DNA of 64,000 bases from an uncultured bacterium (lineage in GTDB: Bacteria > Verrucomicrobiota > Lentisphaeria > Victivallales > UBA1829), in NCBI GenBank assembly GCA_900548385.1, contig URKJ01000007.1, positions 1 through 64,000 on the forward strand, in the 5' to 3' direction. Shown piece by piece: positions 9,266 to 17,972 of the stretch. The notes beneath the pieces were generated by a model. It did not search any database, was not told where the DNA came from, and worked only from the letters and a program-made list of their open reading frames with translations. Position numbers and translations under genes: made by a program. Numbering within the stretch: position 1 is the stretch's first letter; each line of letters starts with the position of its first letter.

Positions 9266-10615
9266 TCATGCGTTGGCTTTGCGGATCCGTTCCGCCACGG
9301 ATTTTTCATAAGCGGCGAGATCGTCGATCCGGACACCGGCGACGCCGCTTTTCATGGCGGCTTCCGCGACCCGTGCCGCCACGCGGGGGACGACGCGGGA
9401 ATCGAACGGTTTCGGAATTACATAGGTGTCTTTCAACGGATTTTCGCCGTCGAATACGCCGTTTGCGGCATCCTGCGGATAGGCTTCTTTCAGAACCGCG
9501 AGAATATCCGCAGGGATCGGCTCGCCGGCGATTTCCGCCAGCGCCATGGAGGCGGCAAGTTTCATCGCTTCGTTGATGTCCGTTGCCCGGACGTCCAGAG
9601 CTCCGCGGAAGATGCCGGGGAAGCCCAGCACGTTGTTGACCTGATTCGGGAAATCGGACCGTCCGGTTCCGACGACCGCCGCGCCCGCCGCTTTTGCATC
9701 CGCCGGGTTGATTTCGGGGACGGGATTCGCCATTGCAAAAACCACCGCGCCCGGAGCCATGGAGGCGACCATTTCCCTGGTCAGCGCTCCCGCAACGGAG
9801 ACGCCCATGAAGACATCCGCGCCCTTGATCGCTTCCGCAAGCGTGCGTGCTTCCATCGGTTTGGCAAACCGTTTTTTCTGTTCGTTGAGATCGGTTCTGC
9901 CGCTGTGGATCGTTCCCTTGGAGTCGCAAAGGATGAAGTTTTCGCGCCGGGCTCCGGCGGAAACATAGTATTCGGCGCAGGCGATGCCGGCGGCTCCGGC
10001 TCCGTTCATCACGAATTTGCACTCTTCGATTTTTTTGCCGACGAGTTTGAGCGCGTTCAGGATTCCCGCCAGCGAGATGATCGCGGTTCCGTGCTGGTCG
10101 TCATGGAACACGGGAATATTCATGGAGCGTTTCAGGGCGGGTTCGATCTCGAAGCAGGCGGGCGCGCCGATGTCTTCCAGGTTGATGCCGCCGAATGTCG
10201 GTTCCAGAGTCTTGACGACTTCGATCACTTTTGCCGGATCGGTTTTGCCGTTTTCCAGAAAGACGGAGCCGAGGCAGAGCGGAATGGAGTTGATGTCGGC
10301 GAATTTCTTGAAAAGCACGCTTTTGCCTTCCATGACCGGCATACCGGCTTCGGGGCCGATGTTGCCGAGTCCGAGCACCGCCGTGCCGTCGCTGACGACC
10401 GCAACGGAGTTGCCGCGTCCGGTGTATTCCCAGACGGCTTCCGGGTTGTTGTGGATCTCCATGCAGGGCACTGCCACGCCGGGGGTGTATGCCAGGGAGA
10501 GATCTTCCTGTGTGTTGCAGGGCTTTGTGGGGACGGAGGACAGTTTGCCTTTCGGCGCGCTGCCGTGATACGCGAGAGCATCCTGTGCAAGTTTGGCTTT
10601 CGGATCGTTGGACAT
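9266..10615 (-). CDS. Malic enzyme (NAD(P)-dependent, short MaeB-type)
   Basis: Oxidatively decarboxylates malate to pyruvate with NAD(P) reduction, in the cytoplasm. 449 residues: an N-terminal malic domain (~1-165) with TPGVA, the VAVVSDGTAVLGLGNIG glycine-rich segment and a FHDDQHGT metal-binding motif, then a Rossmann NAD-binding domain with NGAGAAGIA, DSKGTIHSGR and ALTREM. The phosphotransacetylase-like C-terminal domain of long MaeB proteins is absent. AGGAG lies eight bases before the ATG. It follows hisF by 30 bases and precedes panC by 16, so co-transcription is likely though the pathways differ. Cofactor preference cannot be read from sequence. Confidence 0.93.
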   Translation of the reverse strand: MSNDPKAKLAQDALAYHGSAPKGKLSSVPTKPCNTQEDLSLAYTPGVAVPCMEIHNNPEAVWEYTGRGNSVAVVSDGTAVLGLGNIGPEAGMPVMEGKSVLFKKFADINSIPLCLGSVFLENGKTDPAKVIEVVKTLEPTFGGINLEDIGAPACFEIEPALKRSMNIPVFHDDQHGTAIISLAGILNALKLVGKKIEECKFVMNGAGAAGIACAEYYVSAGARRENFILCDSKGTIHSGRTDLNEQKKRFAKPMEARTLAEAIKGADVFMGVSVAGALTREMVASMAPGAVVFAMANPVPEINPADAKAAGAAVVGTGRSDFPNQVNNVLGFPGIFRGALDVRATDINEAMKLAASMALAEIAGEPIPADILAVLKEAYPQDAANGVFDGENPLKDTYVIPKPFDSRVVPRVAARVAEAAMKSGVAGVRIDDLAAYEKSVAERIRKANA

Positions 10616-10645
10616 GATTGTATCTCCTGTTGGTATTGTTGACCG

Positions 10646-11416
10646 TTATTCTGTGAGACTGCGGACGGGGATTCCGCGTGCGGCAAGAAACTGTTTCGCC
10701 TGCGGCACCGTGTAGGTCCCGAAATGAAAGATGCTGGCGGCAAGAACCGCATGCGCTCCGCCATTCCGGAATACGTCATACAGATGTTCCAGCGTTCCCG
10801 CGCCGCCCGATGCAATCACGGGGACGGAAACGGCGTCCGCGATGGTTCTGGTGAGTTCAATGTCATAGCCGTTCCGGGTGCCGTCGGCGTCCATGCTGGT
10901 GAGCAGGAGCTCTCCTGCGCCGAGTTCAACGCCTCTCTGCGCCCACTCCAGCGCATCGATCCCGGTGTTGCGCCGCCCTCCGTGGGTGTAGACTTCCCAG
11001 CGGTTCCCGCCGGGCACCCGCCGGGCGTCGATTGCAAGCACGATGCATTGTCTGCCGAACCGTTCCGCTCCGGCACGGATCAGATCGGGATTGTGAATCG
11101 CGGAGGAGTTGACGGAGACTTTGTCCGCTCCGGAATTGAGCATTTTGCGGATGTCTTCGACCGAACGGATGCCGCCGCCGACGGTGAGAGGAATAAAGAC
11201 GTTTTCCGCGGTTCTGCGGACTACGTCATACATGGAATCGCGGTTGTCGCTGGTGGCGGTAATGTCGAGAAAAACAAGTTCGTCCGCTCCCTGTCGGTCA
11301 TATTCGATCGCGGCTTCGACGGGATCGCCCGCATCGACAAGATTGATAAAGTTCACGCCTTTGACGACCCGTCCGCCGGTGACGTCGAGACACGGAATGA
11401 TTCGTTTTGCCAGCAT
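10646..11416 (-). CDS. hisF: Imidazole glycerol phosphate synthase, cyclase subunit
   Basis: HisF is the cyclase half of IGP synthase. It takes PRFAR plus ammonia from HisH and makes IGP and AICAR in histidine synthesis. 256 residues, standard (beta/alpha)8 length. Both catalytic aspartates are visible: Asp11 in IPCLDVTGG and the Asp of LAIDARRV near residue 130. Other signatures are FLDITATS, PLTVGGGI (phosphate site), KVSVNSSA and PVIASGGAG. The partner hisH is not in this window; the gene leads an unusual operon with malic enzyme and panC. GAGGA is six bases before the ATG. Confidence 0.96.
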   Translation of the reverse strand: MLAKRIIPCLDVTGGRVVKGVNFINLVDAGDPVEAAIEYDRQGADELVFLDITATSDNRDSMYDVVRRTAENVFIPLTVGGGIRSVEDIRKMLNSGADKVSVNSSAIHNPDLIRAGAERFGRQCIVLAIDARRVPGGNRWEVYTHGGRRNTGIDALEWAQRGVELGAGELLLTSMDADGTRNGYDIELTRTIADAVSVPVIASGGAGTLEHLYDVFRNGGAHAVLAASIFHFGTYTVPQAKQFLAARGIPVRSLTE

Positions 11417-11459
11417 ATTTCATCCTCAGCAAGCGTTCAAGATTCAGATTTCAGGCAGT

Positions 11460-11488
11460 AATGTATCACAGGAACGGGGAAAAGTCTA
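11460..11488 (-). promoter_or_regulatory. Candidate promoter of the hisF-maeB-panC operon
   Basis: On the minus strand TAGACT (11488-11483), 17 bases, TACATT (11465-11460); 43 bases before the hisF start. Confidence 0.45.
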
Positions 11489-11547
11489 TCGTTTTTCCTC
11501 AGAAAAGCCGGACAATATTTGTTTTTCTTCTTTATCCGGCAGGAGGC

Positions 11548-11576
11548 TTGACAATCCGGAAAGCATGAAATATAGT
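11548..11576 (+). promoter_or_regulatory. Promoter of the GH5-like gene
   Basis: TTGACA (11548-11553), 17-base spacer, TATAGT (11571-11576). The -35 is a perfect consensus; the start codon follows at 11634. Confidence 0.75.
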
Positions 11577-11633
11577 AACCGGACAGATCGGGAAATACTG
11601 GCTGCAAAGTTTTTTATGGAGAAAGGAAACAGA

Positions 11634-13169
11634 ATGATTCGGAGTTGGAAAAGAATCGTGGTCGGGCTGGCTGGGTCCGGTTTGCTGTGTGCGCATTCCA
11701 TGGCGGCGGATTTTTTCGGGAAGCCGTTTGCGTGGAAGACGGGGATGTATTCCTCCGTGGAGGGAGAAACGGTGACGGTATCCGTTCCGGAAGGAAAGGG
11801 GAACGGTCAGCATGTCGTGACTTCTGCGGTCGATTTGCGCCCGGTTTACGACAGCAATCTGTTTTTCCGGATCAAAGTGAAAGCGGAAAATGTCAGCAAG
11901 CCGCCGGAGAAGTGGAACGGCGTGAAGTTTATGCTTTCCTACCGCACGGCGGAAGGGAACACCGTGTATAAGCACCCGACTCAGCTCTGGGGAACGTTTG
12001 AAAAAGAGATCTTCTTTGCATCGGATATTCCGGAAGGTGCGACGGAGGGAGTTTTTTATCTCGGTCTCCAGAACAGTTCCGGCAAGGTTACGTTCTATCT
12101 GAACACGCTGCAGATCCGCAGATCGGGCAGGGAGTTTATGAAGAAAGTCAATACCGGCTGGGTGGCGGAATACAGCGACAGTGTCCGCAACCGCCCGGCT
12201 CTTCGCGGAGTGATGCTCGGCAACAACCTGAAAGAATCGGATTATCGGGATCTTGCGGCGTATGGCGCAAATCTCGGACGCGCACAGCTGATCCGCAACT
12301 GGGGCAAAATCAATACCGATCTGGATCTGGAAGACTATGACCGTTGGCTGACCGCCCGGCTGGATTATTTGGAGAAAGAGTTTGAATGGGCAGAAAAATA
12401 CGGGATCAAGCTGATTATCGACCTCCATACCCCGTCAGGCGGGCGCAACGAGCTCAGAGAACATCGACTGCATGCGGAAAAGAAGTATTTTGACCATTTT
12501 ATTGACGTGTGGAAACGTATTGTGACCCGCTTCAAGGGGAAAAAAGCGCTTTGGGGATATAATCTGATCAACGAACCGAATCAGGTCCGCGAACAGAAAT
12601 ACGATTACTGGAATATTCAGCGCATTGCGGCGGAAGAAATCCGCAAGCTGGATCCGGAAACGCCGATTTATGTGGAATCCAACGGCTGGAGCGCTCCGGC
12701 GACATTCCGCTATTTTTCGCCGATCAAGCTGAAAAATATTATTTACCAGTTCCACATGTATCAGCCGGGAGTCTATACGCACCAGATGCTTGACGGGAAT
12801 TTCGGCGAGAAAGGCGCAAAGAAACTTCTGACGTATCCGGGAATGATCGACGGCAAGTTCTGGAACAGGGAAGAATTGCGGAAGTCGATGGCTCCGGTCC
12901 GGGAATTCCAGCTGAAACACAAGGCGAAGATCTTCTGCGGGGAATTTTCCGCAATCATCTGGGCTCCGGGTGCGGAACAGTATCTGCGCGACTGCATTGA
13001 TCTGTTTGAAGAGTACGGATGGGAATGGACTTATCATGCGTTCCGCGAGTGGAACGGGTGGAGCATGGAACACCGTGCGGATTCCGCGAGCGGCAAGGTC
13101 GTTCCCTCCGCGGACAATGGACGCAAACAGGCGCTTTTGTCCGGTTTCTCCAAAAACGGGAAAAAGTAA
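11634..13169 (+). CDS. Secreted glycoside hydrolase family 5-like enzyme
   Basis: 511 residues with an N-terminal signal peptide (RSWKRIVVGLAGSGLLCAHSMA, cleavage near residue 24). Residues ~25-165 form a beta-rich carbohydrate-binding-like domain; residues ~185-510 are the clan-A (beta/alpha)8 catalytic domain. The acid/base is Glu314 in NLINEPN and the nucleophile is probably Glu437 in FCGEFSA; RGVMLGNNL and IIDLHTPSGG are further cellulase-type signatures. Beta-1,4-glucan or mannan hydrolysis in the periplasm or outside the cell is likely; the exact substrate cannot be told. The start at 11634 is preferred because it follows an AAAGGA site and gives the signal peptide; the reading frame stays open upstream into hisF territory, but that extension has no signal. 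It is monocistronic. Confidence 0.9.
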   Translation: MIRSWKRIVVGLAGSGLLCAHSMAADFFGKPFAWKTGMYSSVEGETVTVSVPEGKGNGQHVVTSAVDLRPVYDSNLFFRIKVKAENVSKPPEKWNGVKFMLSYRTAEGNTVYKHPTQLWGTFEKEIFFASDIPEGATEGVFYLGLQNSSGKVTFYLNTLQIRRSGREFMKKVNTGWVAEYSDSVRNRPALRGVMLGNNLKESDYRDLAAYGANLGRAQLIRNWGKINTDLDLEDYDRWLTARLDYLEKEFEWAEKYGIKLIIDLHTPSGGRNELREHRLHAEKKYFDHFIDVWKRIVTRFKGKKALWGYNLINEPNQVREQKYDYWNIQRIAAEEIRKLDPETPIYVESNGWSAPATFRYFSPIKLKNIIYQFHMYQPGVYTHQMLDGNFGEKGAKKLLTYPGMIDGKFWNREELRKSMAPVREFQLKHKAKIFCGEFSAIIWAPGAEQYLRDCIDLFEEYGWEWTYHAFREWNGWSMEHRADSASGKVVPSADNGRKQALLSGFSKNGKK

Positions 13170-13211
13170 ACGGCGGTCGGCTCCGGTGCGGTTTTTCCCG
13201 TTTCCGGAGCC
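13154..13211 (+). repeat. Interleaved inverted repeats over the GH5 stop codon (possible pseudoknot or terminator)
   Basis: Arm A: AAACGGGAAAAA (13154-13165) pairs perfectly with TTTTTCCCGTTT (13192-13203). Arm B: GGCTCCGG (13179-13186) pairs with CCGGAGCC (13204-13211). The arms interleave, which is H-type pseudoknot order. The TAA (13167-13169) lies in the loop. There is no T-run directly after arm B; CCCGTTTTTTT comes ~18 bases later. Confidence 0.5.
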
Positions 13212-13282
13212 GGCGGAAGAGTGGTTTGCCCGTTTTTTTGCAAAAAAGTAAAAAATCCCCCGGTTTTTCATCACCTTTTTTC

Positions 13283-13311
13283 TTGCTTTTCTGCCATTCC
13301 CGTGCTAGAAT
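13283..13311 (+). promoter_or_regulatory. Promoter of the lysA-mreB pair
   Basis: TTGCTT (13283-13288), 17-base spacer, TAGAAT (13306-13311), 33 bases before the start at 13345. Confidence 0.6.
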
Positions 13312-13344
13312 ACTGTAAATATAGTAAAGATGGAGTTTTTTCTT

Positions 13345-14613
13345 ATGGAAATCAGGAACGGGGAAATTTGCATCGGCGGAGTTTCCGTTGATGAGATCGC
13401 CAATACTTTCGGAACACCCACATACGTTTATGATGAAGCGAAGATCCGCGAAAATTACCGCAGCGTTAAAAATACGTTTGAAAAATACTATCCCGACTTC
13501 AAGATGTTCTATGCAGTCAAATGCTGCAACAATCCCGCAATCGTCAATATTCTCCGCCAGGAGGGCGCGGGCGCGGATTGCGCGAGCGTGAATGAAATCC
13601 TGCTTGCAAAAAGCGTGGGGCTTTCCGGGGAAGATGTCATGTTCAGCGGGAACTTCCTTTCCGACGACGATATCCGGCAGGGACTTGAATCCGGCGTGAT
13701 TTTCAACCTCGACGATATTTCCATTCTTCCCCGTTTGCTCAAATTCGGGACGCCGGAACTGCTTTCGTTCCGTATCAATCCCGGTTACGGCAAAAGCAAC
13801 GTCGGGGATTTCGTGACCAACGCCGGTCCCGGAGCCAAGTTCGGCATTCATCCGGACAAGGTCATTGAGGGATACCGTCTTGCCAAAGAGGCGGGAATCA
13901 AGCGTTTCGGCGCGCACATGATGACCGGTTCCTGCATTACCGATGCGGATTACTGGCCGTTTGTCACCGGTCTTCTGATGGACATTATCGGCAGGGTTTC
14001 CAAAGAACTGGGCATTGATTTTGAATTCGTTGATCTCGGCGGCGGACTCGGCATCCCGTACAAGCCCGGCGAGCCTGCGCTGGATCTCGACAAGGCCGCG
14101 CGTCTCACGGCGGAAATGTTCAGCAGAAAAGCCGAAGAATACGGCATGAAAAAACCGCAGCTCAAACTGGAGCCCGCCCGCTACTTTGTCGGTAACGCCG
14201 GATGGCTGATCGGACGTGTTCACTCCATTAAGGAATCCTACAAAAAAATCATCGGAACCGATATTGGTATGAACACGCTTGCACGTCCTGCGATGTACGG
14301 CTCCTATCATCATATTTATGTGAACCGGAAAGAGGACTGCCCGCGCGAGGTTCTCGGTCTTTGCGGACAGCTTTGCGAGAATACCGATTACTGGGTGAAA
14401 GAACGCGAACTGCCCGCAAACATCGCCGAGGGCGATCTCGTCGTGGTGGAGAATGCCGGAGCTTACGGTTTCGGCATGAGTTATCAATACAACGGTCGGC
14501 TCCGCCCGGCGGAAGTGCTGGTCCATGATGGAAAACCCGAACTGATCCGCGACCGGGAAGTGTTCGAGGATATGGTGCGTCATACCCATGTTCCCGCTTA
14601 TTTGACGAAATAA
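13345..14613 (+). CDS. lysA: Diaminopimelate decarboxylase-like PLP enzyme
   Basis: Fold-III PLP decarboxylase, most likely converting meso-diaminopimelate to lysine. 422 residues: alanine-racemase-like barrel then a C-terminal beta domain. The Schiff-base lysine is Lys59 in FYAVKCCNNP; GADCASVNE, the glycine-rich LGGGLGIPY and the C-terminal CGQLCENTDYW and GAYGFGMSYQYN motifs fit the family. The usual H-x-H-I-G-S motif reads H-M-M-T-G-S (191-196), so the His that normally stacks on the PLP ring is Met193. A related substrate (e.g. carboxynorspermidine or arginine) is therefore not excluded. The ATG at 13345 has GGAG nine bases upstream; the ATG at 13330 has no good SD. It precedes mreB by 21 bases. 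Confidence 0.83.
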   Translation: MEIRNGEICIGGVSVDEIANTFGTPTYVYDEAKIRENYRSVKNTFEKYYPDFKMFYAVKCCNNPAIVNILRQEGAGADCASVNEILLAKSVGLSGEDVMFSGNFLSDDDIRQGLESGVIFNLDDISILPRLLKFGTPELLSFRINPGYGKSNVGDFVTNAGPGAKFGIHPDKVIEGYRLAKEAGIKRFGAHMMTGSCITDADYWPFVTGLLMDIIGRVSKELGIDFEFVDLGGGLGIPYKPGEPALDLDKAARLTAEMFSRKAEEYGMKKPQLKLEPARYFVGNAGWLIGRVHSIKESYKKIIGTDIGMNTLARPAMYGSYHHIYVNRKEDCPREVLGLCGQLCENTDYWVKERELPANIAEGDLVVVENAGAYGFGMSYQYNGRLRPAEVLVHDGKPELIRDREVFEDMVRHTHVPAYLTK

Positions 14614-14634
14614 CTGTTTAACCGGAGAAAAACG

Positions 14635-15687
14635 ATGCTTCGACAAAAACTGGCAAGATTTTTATCAAGCGATATTGGAATCGACCTTGGGACTGCCAAC
14701 TGTCTGGTCTATCTGAAAGACAGGGGCATCGTGCTTTCCGAGCCCTCCGTGGTCGCTATCAGCAAGACGACGCATGAGGCTCTTGCCGTCGGAGACGACG
14801 CCAAGAAGATGCTCGGCAGAACCCCGGAGAACATCATGGCGCTCCGCCCGATGAAATACGGCGTGATCGCGGATTTTGAGACAACCGAGGTCATGCTGCG
14901 TCATTTTATCGAAAAAGCAAAGCTGATTCTGCCTCCCCGCAGCCGTCTGATCCGTCCGCGCGTTCTGATTGCGGTCCCTTCGGGAATTACGGAGGTGGAG
15001 ACCCGCGCGGTCAAGGACAGTGCGGAGCGTGCCGGAGCGGGCGACATATTCCTCATTGAAGAGCCGATGGCTTCCGCGATCGGAGTCGGACTTCCTGTTT
15101 CCGAACCGACCGGCAGCATGATCGTGGATATCGGCGGAGGTACGACGGAAGTCGCCGTGATCTCTCTTGCCGGTATTGTGGAGAAAAAAAGCGTGCGCGT
15201 CGGCGGCGACGAGATGGATGAAGCCATCGGTCAGCATCTGAAACGCGTTTACAATCTGATCATCGGAGCGAGAACGGCGGAGGAGATCAAGATCAAGATC
15301 GGCAGCGCTTATCCGAGTGACGATGATCAGGAGATTTTCCTTGAAGTCAAGGGCATCGACCTTGTTTCGCGTATGCCGAAAGCGATCAATGTTTCTTCGC
15401 ACGAGATCCGGGCGGCGCTTCAGGAGCCTGTCACGAGTATTGTGGAGGCGGTGCGCGGAACCCTGGAAAAATGTCCGCCTGAACTGGCGTCCGACCTGAT
15501 CGACCGCGGCATTATGTTGGCTGGCGGCGGTTCGCTTCTGCGCGGACTTGACCGTCTGATTTCCGAAGAAACAGGGCTTCCCGTGTTCGTTGCCGAAGAT
15601 CCGCTGAAGGCGGTTGCCAACGGAACGGGCATTGTTCTTCAGGAAATGGACAATATGGCACGGGCGATGGCGCTTTCCAGGAAATAA
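14635..15687 (+). CDS. mreB: Rod shape-determining protein MreB
   Basis: Bacterial actin that forms membrane-bound filaments directing lateral-wall peptidoglycan synthesis. 350 residues. The ATPase phosphate-1 motif is IGIDLGTANCLVY, the phosphate-2 motif is VDIGGGTTEVAVISL, and LIEEPMASAIG, RVGGDEMDEAI and GIMLAGGGSLLRGLD are conserved in MreB. The N-terminus has a short amphipathic membrane-binding stretch (LRQKLARFLSS). GGAG lies seven bases before the ATG. It is cotranscribed with the lysA-like gene; mreC, mreD and rodA are not adjacent. A terminator follows. Confidence 0.97.
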   Translation: MLRQKLARFLSSDIGIDLGTANCLVYLKDRGIVLSEPSVVAISKTTHEALAVGDDAKKMLGRTPENIMALRPMKYGVIADFETTEVMLRHFIEKAKLILPPRSRLIRPRVLIAVPSGITEVETRAVKDSAERAGAGDIFLIEEPMASAIGVGLPVSEPTGSMIVDIGGGTTEVAVISLAGIVEKKSVRVGGDEMDEAIGQHLKRVYNLIIGARTAEEIKIKIGSAYPSDDDQEIFLEVKGIDLVSRMPKAINVSSHEIRAALQEPVTSIVEAVRGTLEKCPPELASDLIDRGIMLAGGGSLLRGLDRLISEETGLPVFVAEDPLKAVANGTGIVLQEMDNMARAMALSRK

Positions 15688-15712
15688 TTCCGTTTTCCAG
15701 CCTTTTTTCATT

Positions 15713-15746
15713 CGCTCCCGCTTCATTCCGAGGGGGAGCGTTTTTT
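15713..15746 (+). terminator. Rho-independent terminator of mreB
   Basis: CGCTCCC (15713-15719) pairs with GGGAGCG (15734-15740), followed by six T residues (15741-15746). Confidence 0.9.
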
Positions 15747-15748
15747 AT

Positions 15749-17950
15749 TCAATACGGTTTCGGCTGCTGGTAATCGGCGTTGTATTTGAGAGTTTCCTCA
15801 TGGGCGATGATCCCGCTTTCGTAGAGGTTTTCCAATGATTTCTGCAAGGTGATCATGCCGTCTTTGAATGCTGTTTCGATTGCCGATTGCAGAAGATGCG
15901 TTTTGCCTTCCCGGATCAGGCTTTGCACCGGCGGGGTTCCGACCATGACTTCAAATGCCGCGGCGCGCCCTTCTCCGCTGAGCATCGGGATCAGACGCTG
16001 TGAGACGACGCCGAGCAGGGAGCCCGACAGCTGCTGACGGATCTGGTTCTGCTGGCTTGACGGGAAAGAGTCGATGATGCGGTCGATCGTCTGCGGTGCG
16101 CTGTTGGTGTGAATCGTTGCAAGGACGAGATGCCCGGTTTCGGCAGCCGTCAGAGCGGATGCCATCGTGGCGGTATCGCGCATTTCTCCGACCATGATGA
16201 TATCCGGCGATTCCCGCATGGCGGCTTTCAGCGCAGTGGAAAATTCCAGCGTATCCGAATGCAGTTCCCGCTGTTCCACCACGGAACAGATGTTTTCATA
16301 GACATATTCGATGGGGTCTTCGATGGTGATGATATGGCACGGACGGGTCTGGTTGATGCGGTTCAGCAGACTGGCGAGCGTGGTTGATTTTCCGCTTCCG
16401 GTCGGACCGGTCACCAGAATCAGCCCTTGTTTCTTGGAAATCAGGTTGACAAGCACCGTCGGCAGATGAAGCTGTTCCGGCGTCGGGATTTTGTTGGAAA
16501 CGACGCGGGCGACCATGCCGAGGCTGCCGCGCTGATAAAACGCATTGACGCGGAAGCGGAAAACGGTCGGTTCGCCTTGGGCTTCGGAAAGAACCAGGGA
16601 AACGGAAAGCGCAAAATCAAGTTCGCGTTTTTCTTCGAGAATGATCCGCTGCCGCCGTGAAATCACGCTGAACAGCAGACGTTCCACGTCTTCCGGAGTC
16701 AGAACCGGAAGTTCAAGGGCGCAGAGTTCTCCGTTCAGGCGGAGCATCGGGGCGCTTCCGGCGGAAAGCAGCATGTCGCTGGCGTGATTTTTTACGGCTG
16801 CCCGGAAGAGGGTGCGCATATCGACGGCGCCGGAGTCGTCTTCCCCGCTTCCGTAGCGCTGGAGGAAGACGTCGTTGCCGTTTTCCATTCCTTTCATGAG
16901 AAGATCAAGTTCATTTGCATTTCCGGATGCCGCAAGCGCGGTTGTCCGGGTGACGATTCCCTGTTCGTACAGTTGAAACAATGCGCGGTTGAAAGGGACC
17001 ATTTTCTGATTGATTCCGGCTTTCAGCGTGACTTCCAGCGCGTTGAAATCGCGGTCGCCGATCTGCTTTTTGACCGTTGCCGTGCCGAGCAGAACTTCGA
17101 CAGCCGGGAACATGCCGGATTCGTCGGCACGCGGAAGAAGACGCTGGGAGATGATTGCCTGAAGGGAGAGTCCGAGATCTGCCGCGAGCTGTTCACGCTG
17201 GGACTCAGGAAACATGGTCACGAGCCGCTCAACGGTCTGAATCGTATCGGTCGTGTGTACCGTGGAGATGACGAGGTGCCCGGTCATGGAGGCGGCGATT
17301 GCGACCTGGATGGTCTCCATATCGCGCATTTCCCCGATGACGATCACATCCGGGTTTTCCCGCAGGGCGAATTTCAAGGCTTGCGGAAAACCGCCGGTGG
17401 TGTCGTTGACTTCCCGCTGGGTGACGAATGATTTTTTGTCGGTGTGCAGGTATTCGATGGGGTCTTCGATCGTCAGAATATGGCGGTGAAAGCTGGTGTT
17501 GATGTGATTGACCATTGCCGCGAGGGTCGTTGATTTTCCGCATCCGGTGGAGCCGGTCACGAGGATCAGTCCGCGCGGAGCGGAGCAGAGCTCGGCGAGG
17601 ATTTCCGGCAGATTCAGGTCCTGAAACCGGAGATCGTTGCCGGAAAGGATCGGGCGAACCGCGAGTCCCGGTCCGCCCAGACTGGAAAAGAAGTTGAGGC
17701 GGTAACGTTCCTGTCCGCCGAGCGTGTGGGAGGCGTCGTATCCGCCGCGGGTCCGGTATTCAAGCTCTCCGGTTTCTCCGATGACGCGCCGGCGGAACGA
17801 GTTGATTTCCTCGGCGGTGACCGCGGGGAGAGCCGGATCGCTCACTACTTCCGCGTGGATGCGGAATGCCGGTTTTTTCCCGGCGGTCAGAAAAAGATCG
17901 GAAGCCTTGCGTGCAACGGCGGAGGCGAGCAGGTTGGAGATGTCTGTCAT
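15749..17950 (-). CDS. Tandem PilU-PilT fusion: retraction-type pilus ATPase
   Basis: 733 residues carrying two complete type IV pilus retraction-ATPase units. Unit 1 (~1-360): KASDLFLTAG opening, Walker A VTGSTGCGKS (131-140), Asp box TIEDPIEY, Walker B DVIVIGEMRD (201-210), His box STVHTTDT and the longer MVPFNRAL-type tail typical of PilU. Unit 2 (~375-733): NHASDMLLSAG, Walker A VTGPTGSGKS (513-522), ITIEDPIEY, DIIMVGEMRD (583-592), ATIHTNSA and the AFEVMVGTPPVQSLIREGKT motif of PilT. PilT and PilU are normally separate ~345-380-residue proteins forming hexamers at the inner-membrane pilus base. Both sites look intact. The start at 17950 has AAGGA nine bases upstream. It lies 22 bases after the membrane protein gene at 17973. 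Confidence 0.93.
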   Translation of the reverse strand: MTDISNLLASAVARKASDLFLTAGKKPAFRIHAEVVSDPALPAVTAEEINSFRRRVIGETGELEYRTRGGYDASHTLGGQERYRLNFFSSLGGPGLAVRPILSGNDLRFQDLNLPEILAELCSAPRGLILVTGSTGCGKSTTLAAMVNHINTSFHRHILTIEDPIEYLHTDKKSFVTQREVNDTTGGFPQALKFALRENPDVIVIGEMRDMETIQVAIAASMTGHLVISTVHTTDTIQTVERLVTMFPESQREQLAADLGLSLQAIISQRLLPRADESGMFPAVEVLLGTATVKKQIGDRDFNALEVTLKAGINQKMVPFNRALFQLYEQGIVTRTTALAASGNANELDLLMKGMENGNDVFLQRYGSGEDDSGAVDMRTLFRAAVKNHASDMLLSAGSAPMLRLNGELCALELPVLTPEDVERLLFSVISRRQRIILEEKRELDFALSVSLVLSEAQGEPTVFRFRVNAFYQRGSLGMVARVVSNKIPTPEQLHLPTVLVNLISKKQGLILVTGPTGSGKSTTLASLLNRINQTRPCHIITIEDPIEYVYENICSVVEQRELHSDTLEFSTALKAAMRESPDIIMVGEMRDTATMASALTAAETGHLVLATIHTNSAPQTIDRIIDSFPSSQQNQIRQQLSGSLLGVVSQRLIPMLSGEGRAAAFEVMVGTPPVQSLIREGKTHLLQSAIETAFKDGMITLQKSLENLYESGIIAHEETLKYNADYQQPKPY

Positions 17951-17972
17951 TTCCGGTTTTCCTTTCTGGCGG

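Noticed and set aside
9239..10642. 467-codon plus-strand open frame opposite the malic enzyme gene
   Set aside because: Antisense shadow; the malic enzyme motifs on the minus strand are complete and the plus translation is Gly/Arg/Phe-rich without pattern.
11109..11633. In-frame upstream extension of the GH5-like protein into hisF
   Set aside because: It would overlap hisF and the gene's own promoter and would bury the signal peptide in the middle of the protein.
12955..14646. 563-codon minus-strand open frame opposite the GH5 3' end and lysA
   Set aside because: It spans two plus-strand genes, a promoter and an intergenic hairpin; its translation has no domain. The LysA-like protein on the plus strand is unambiguous.
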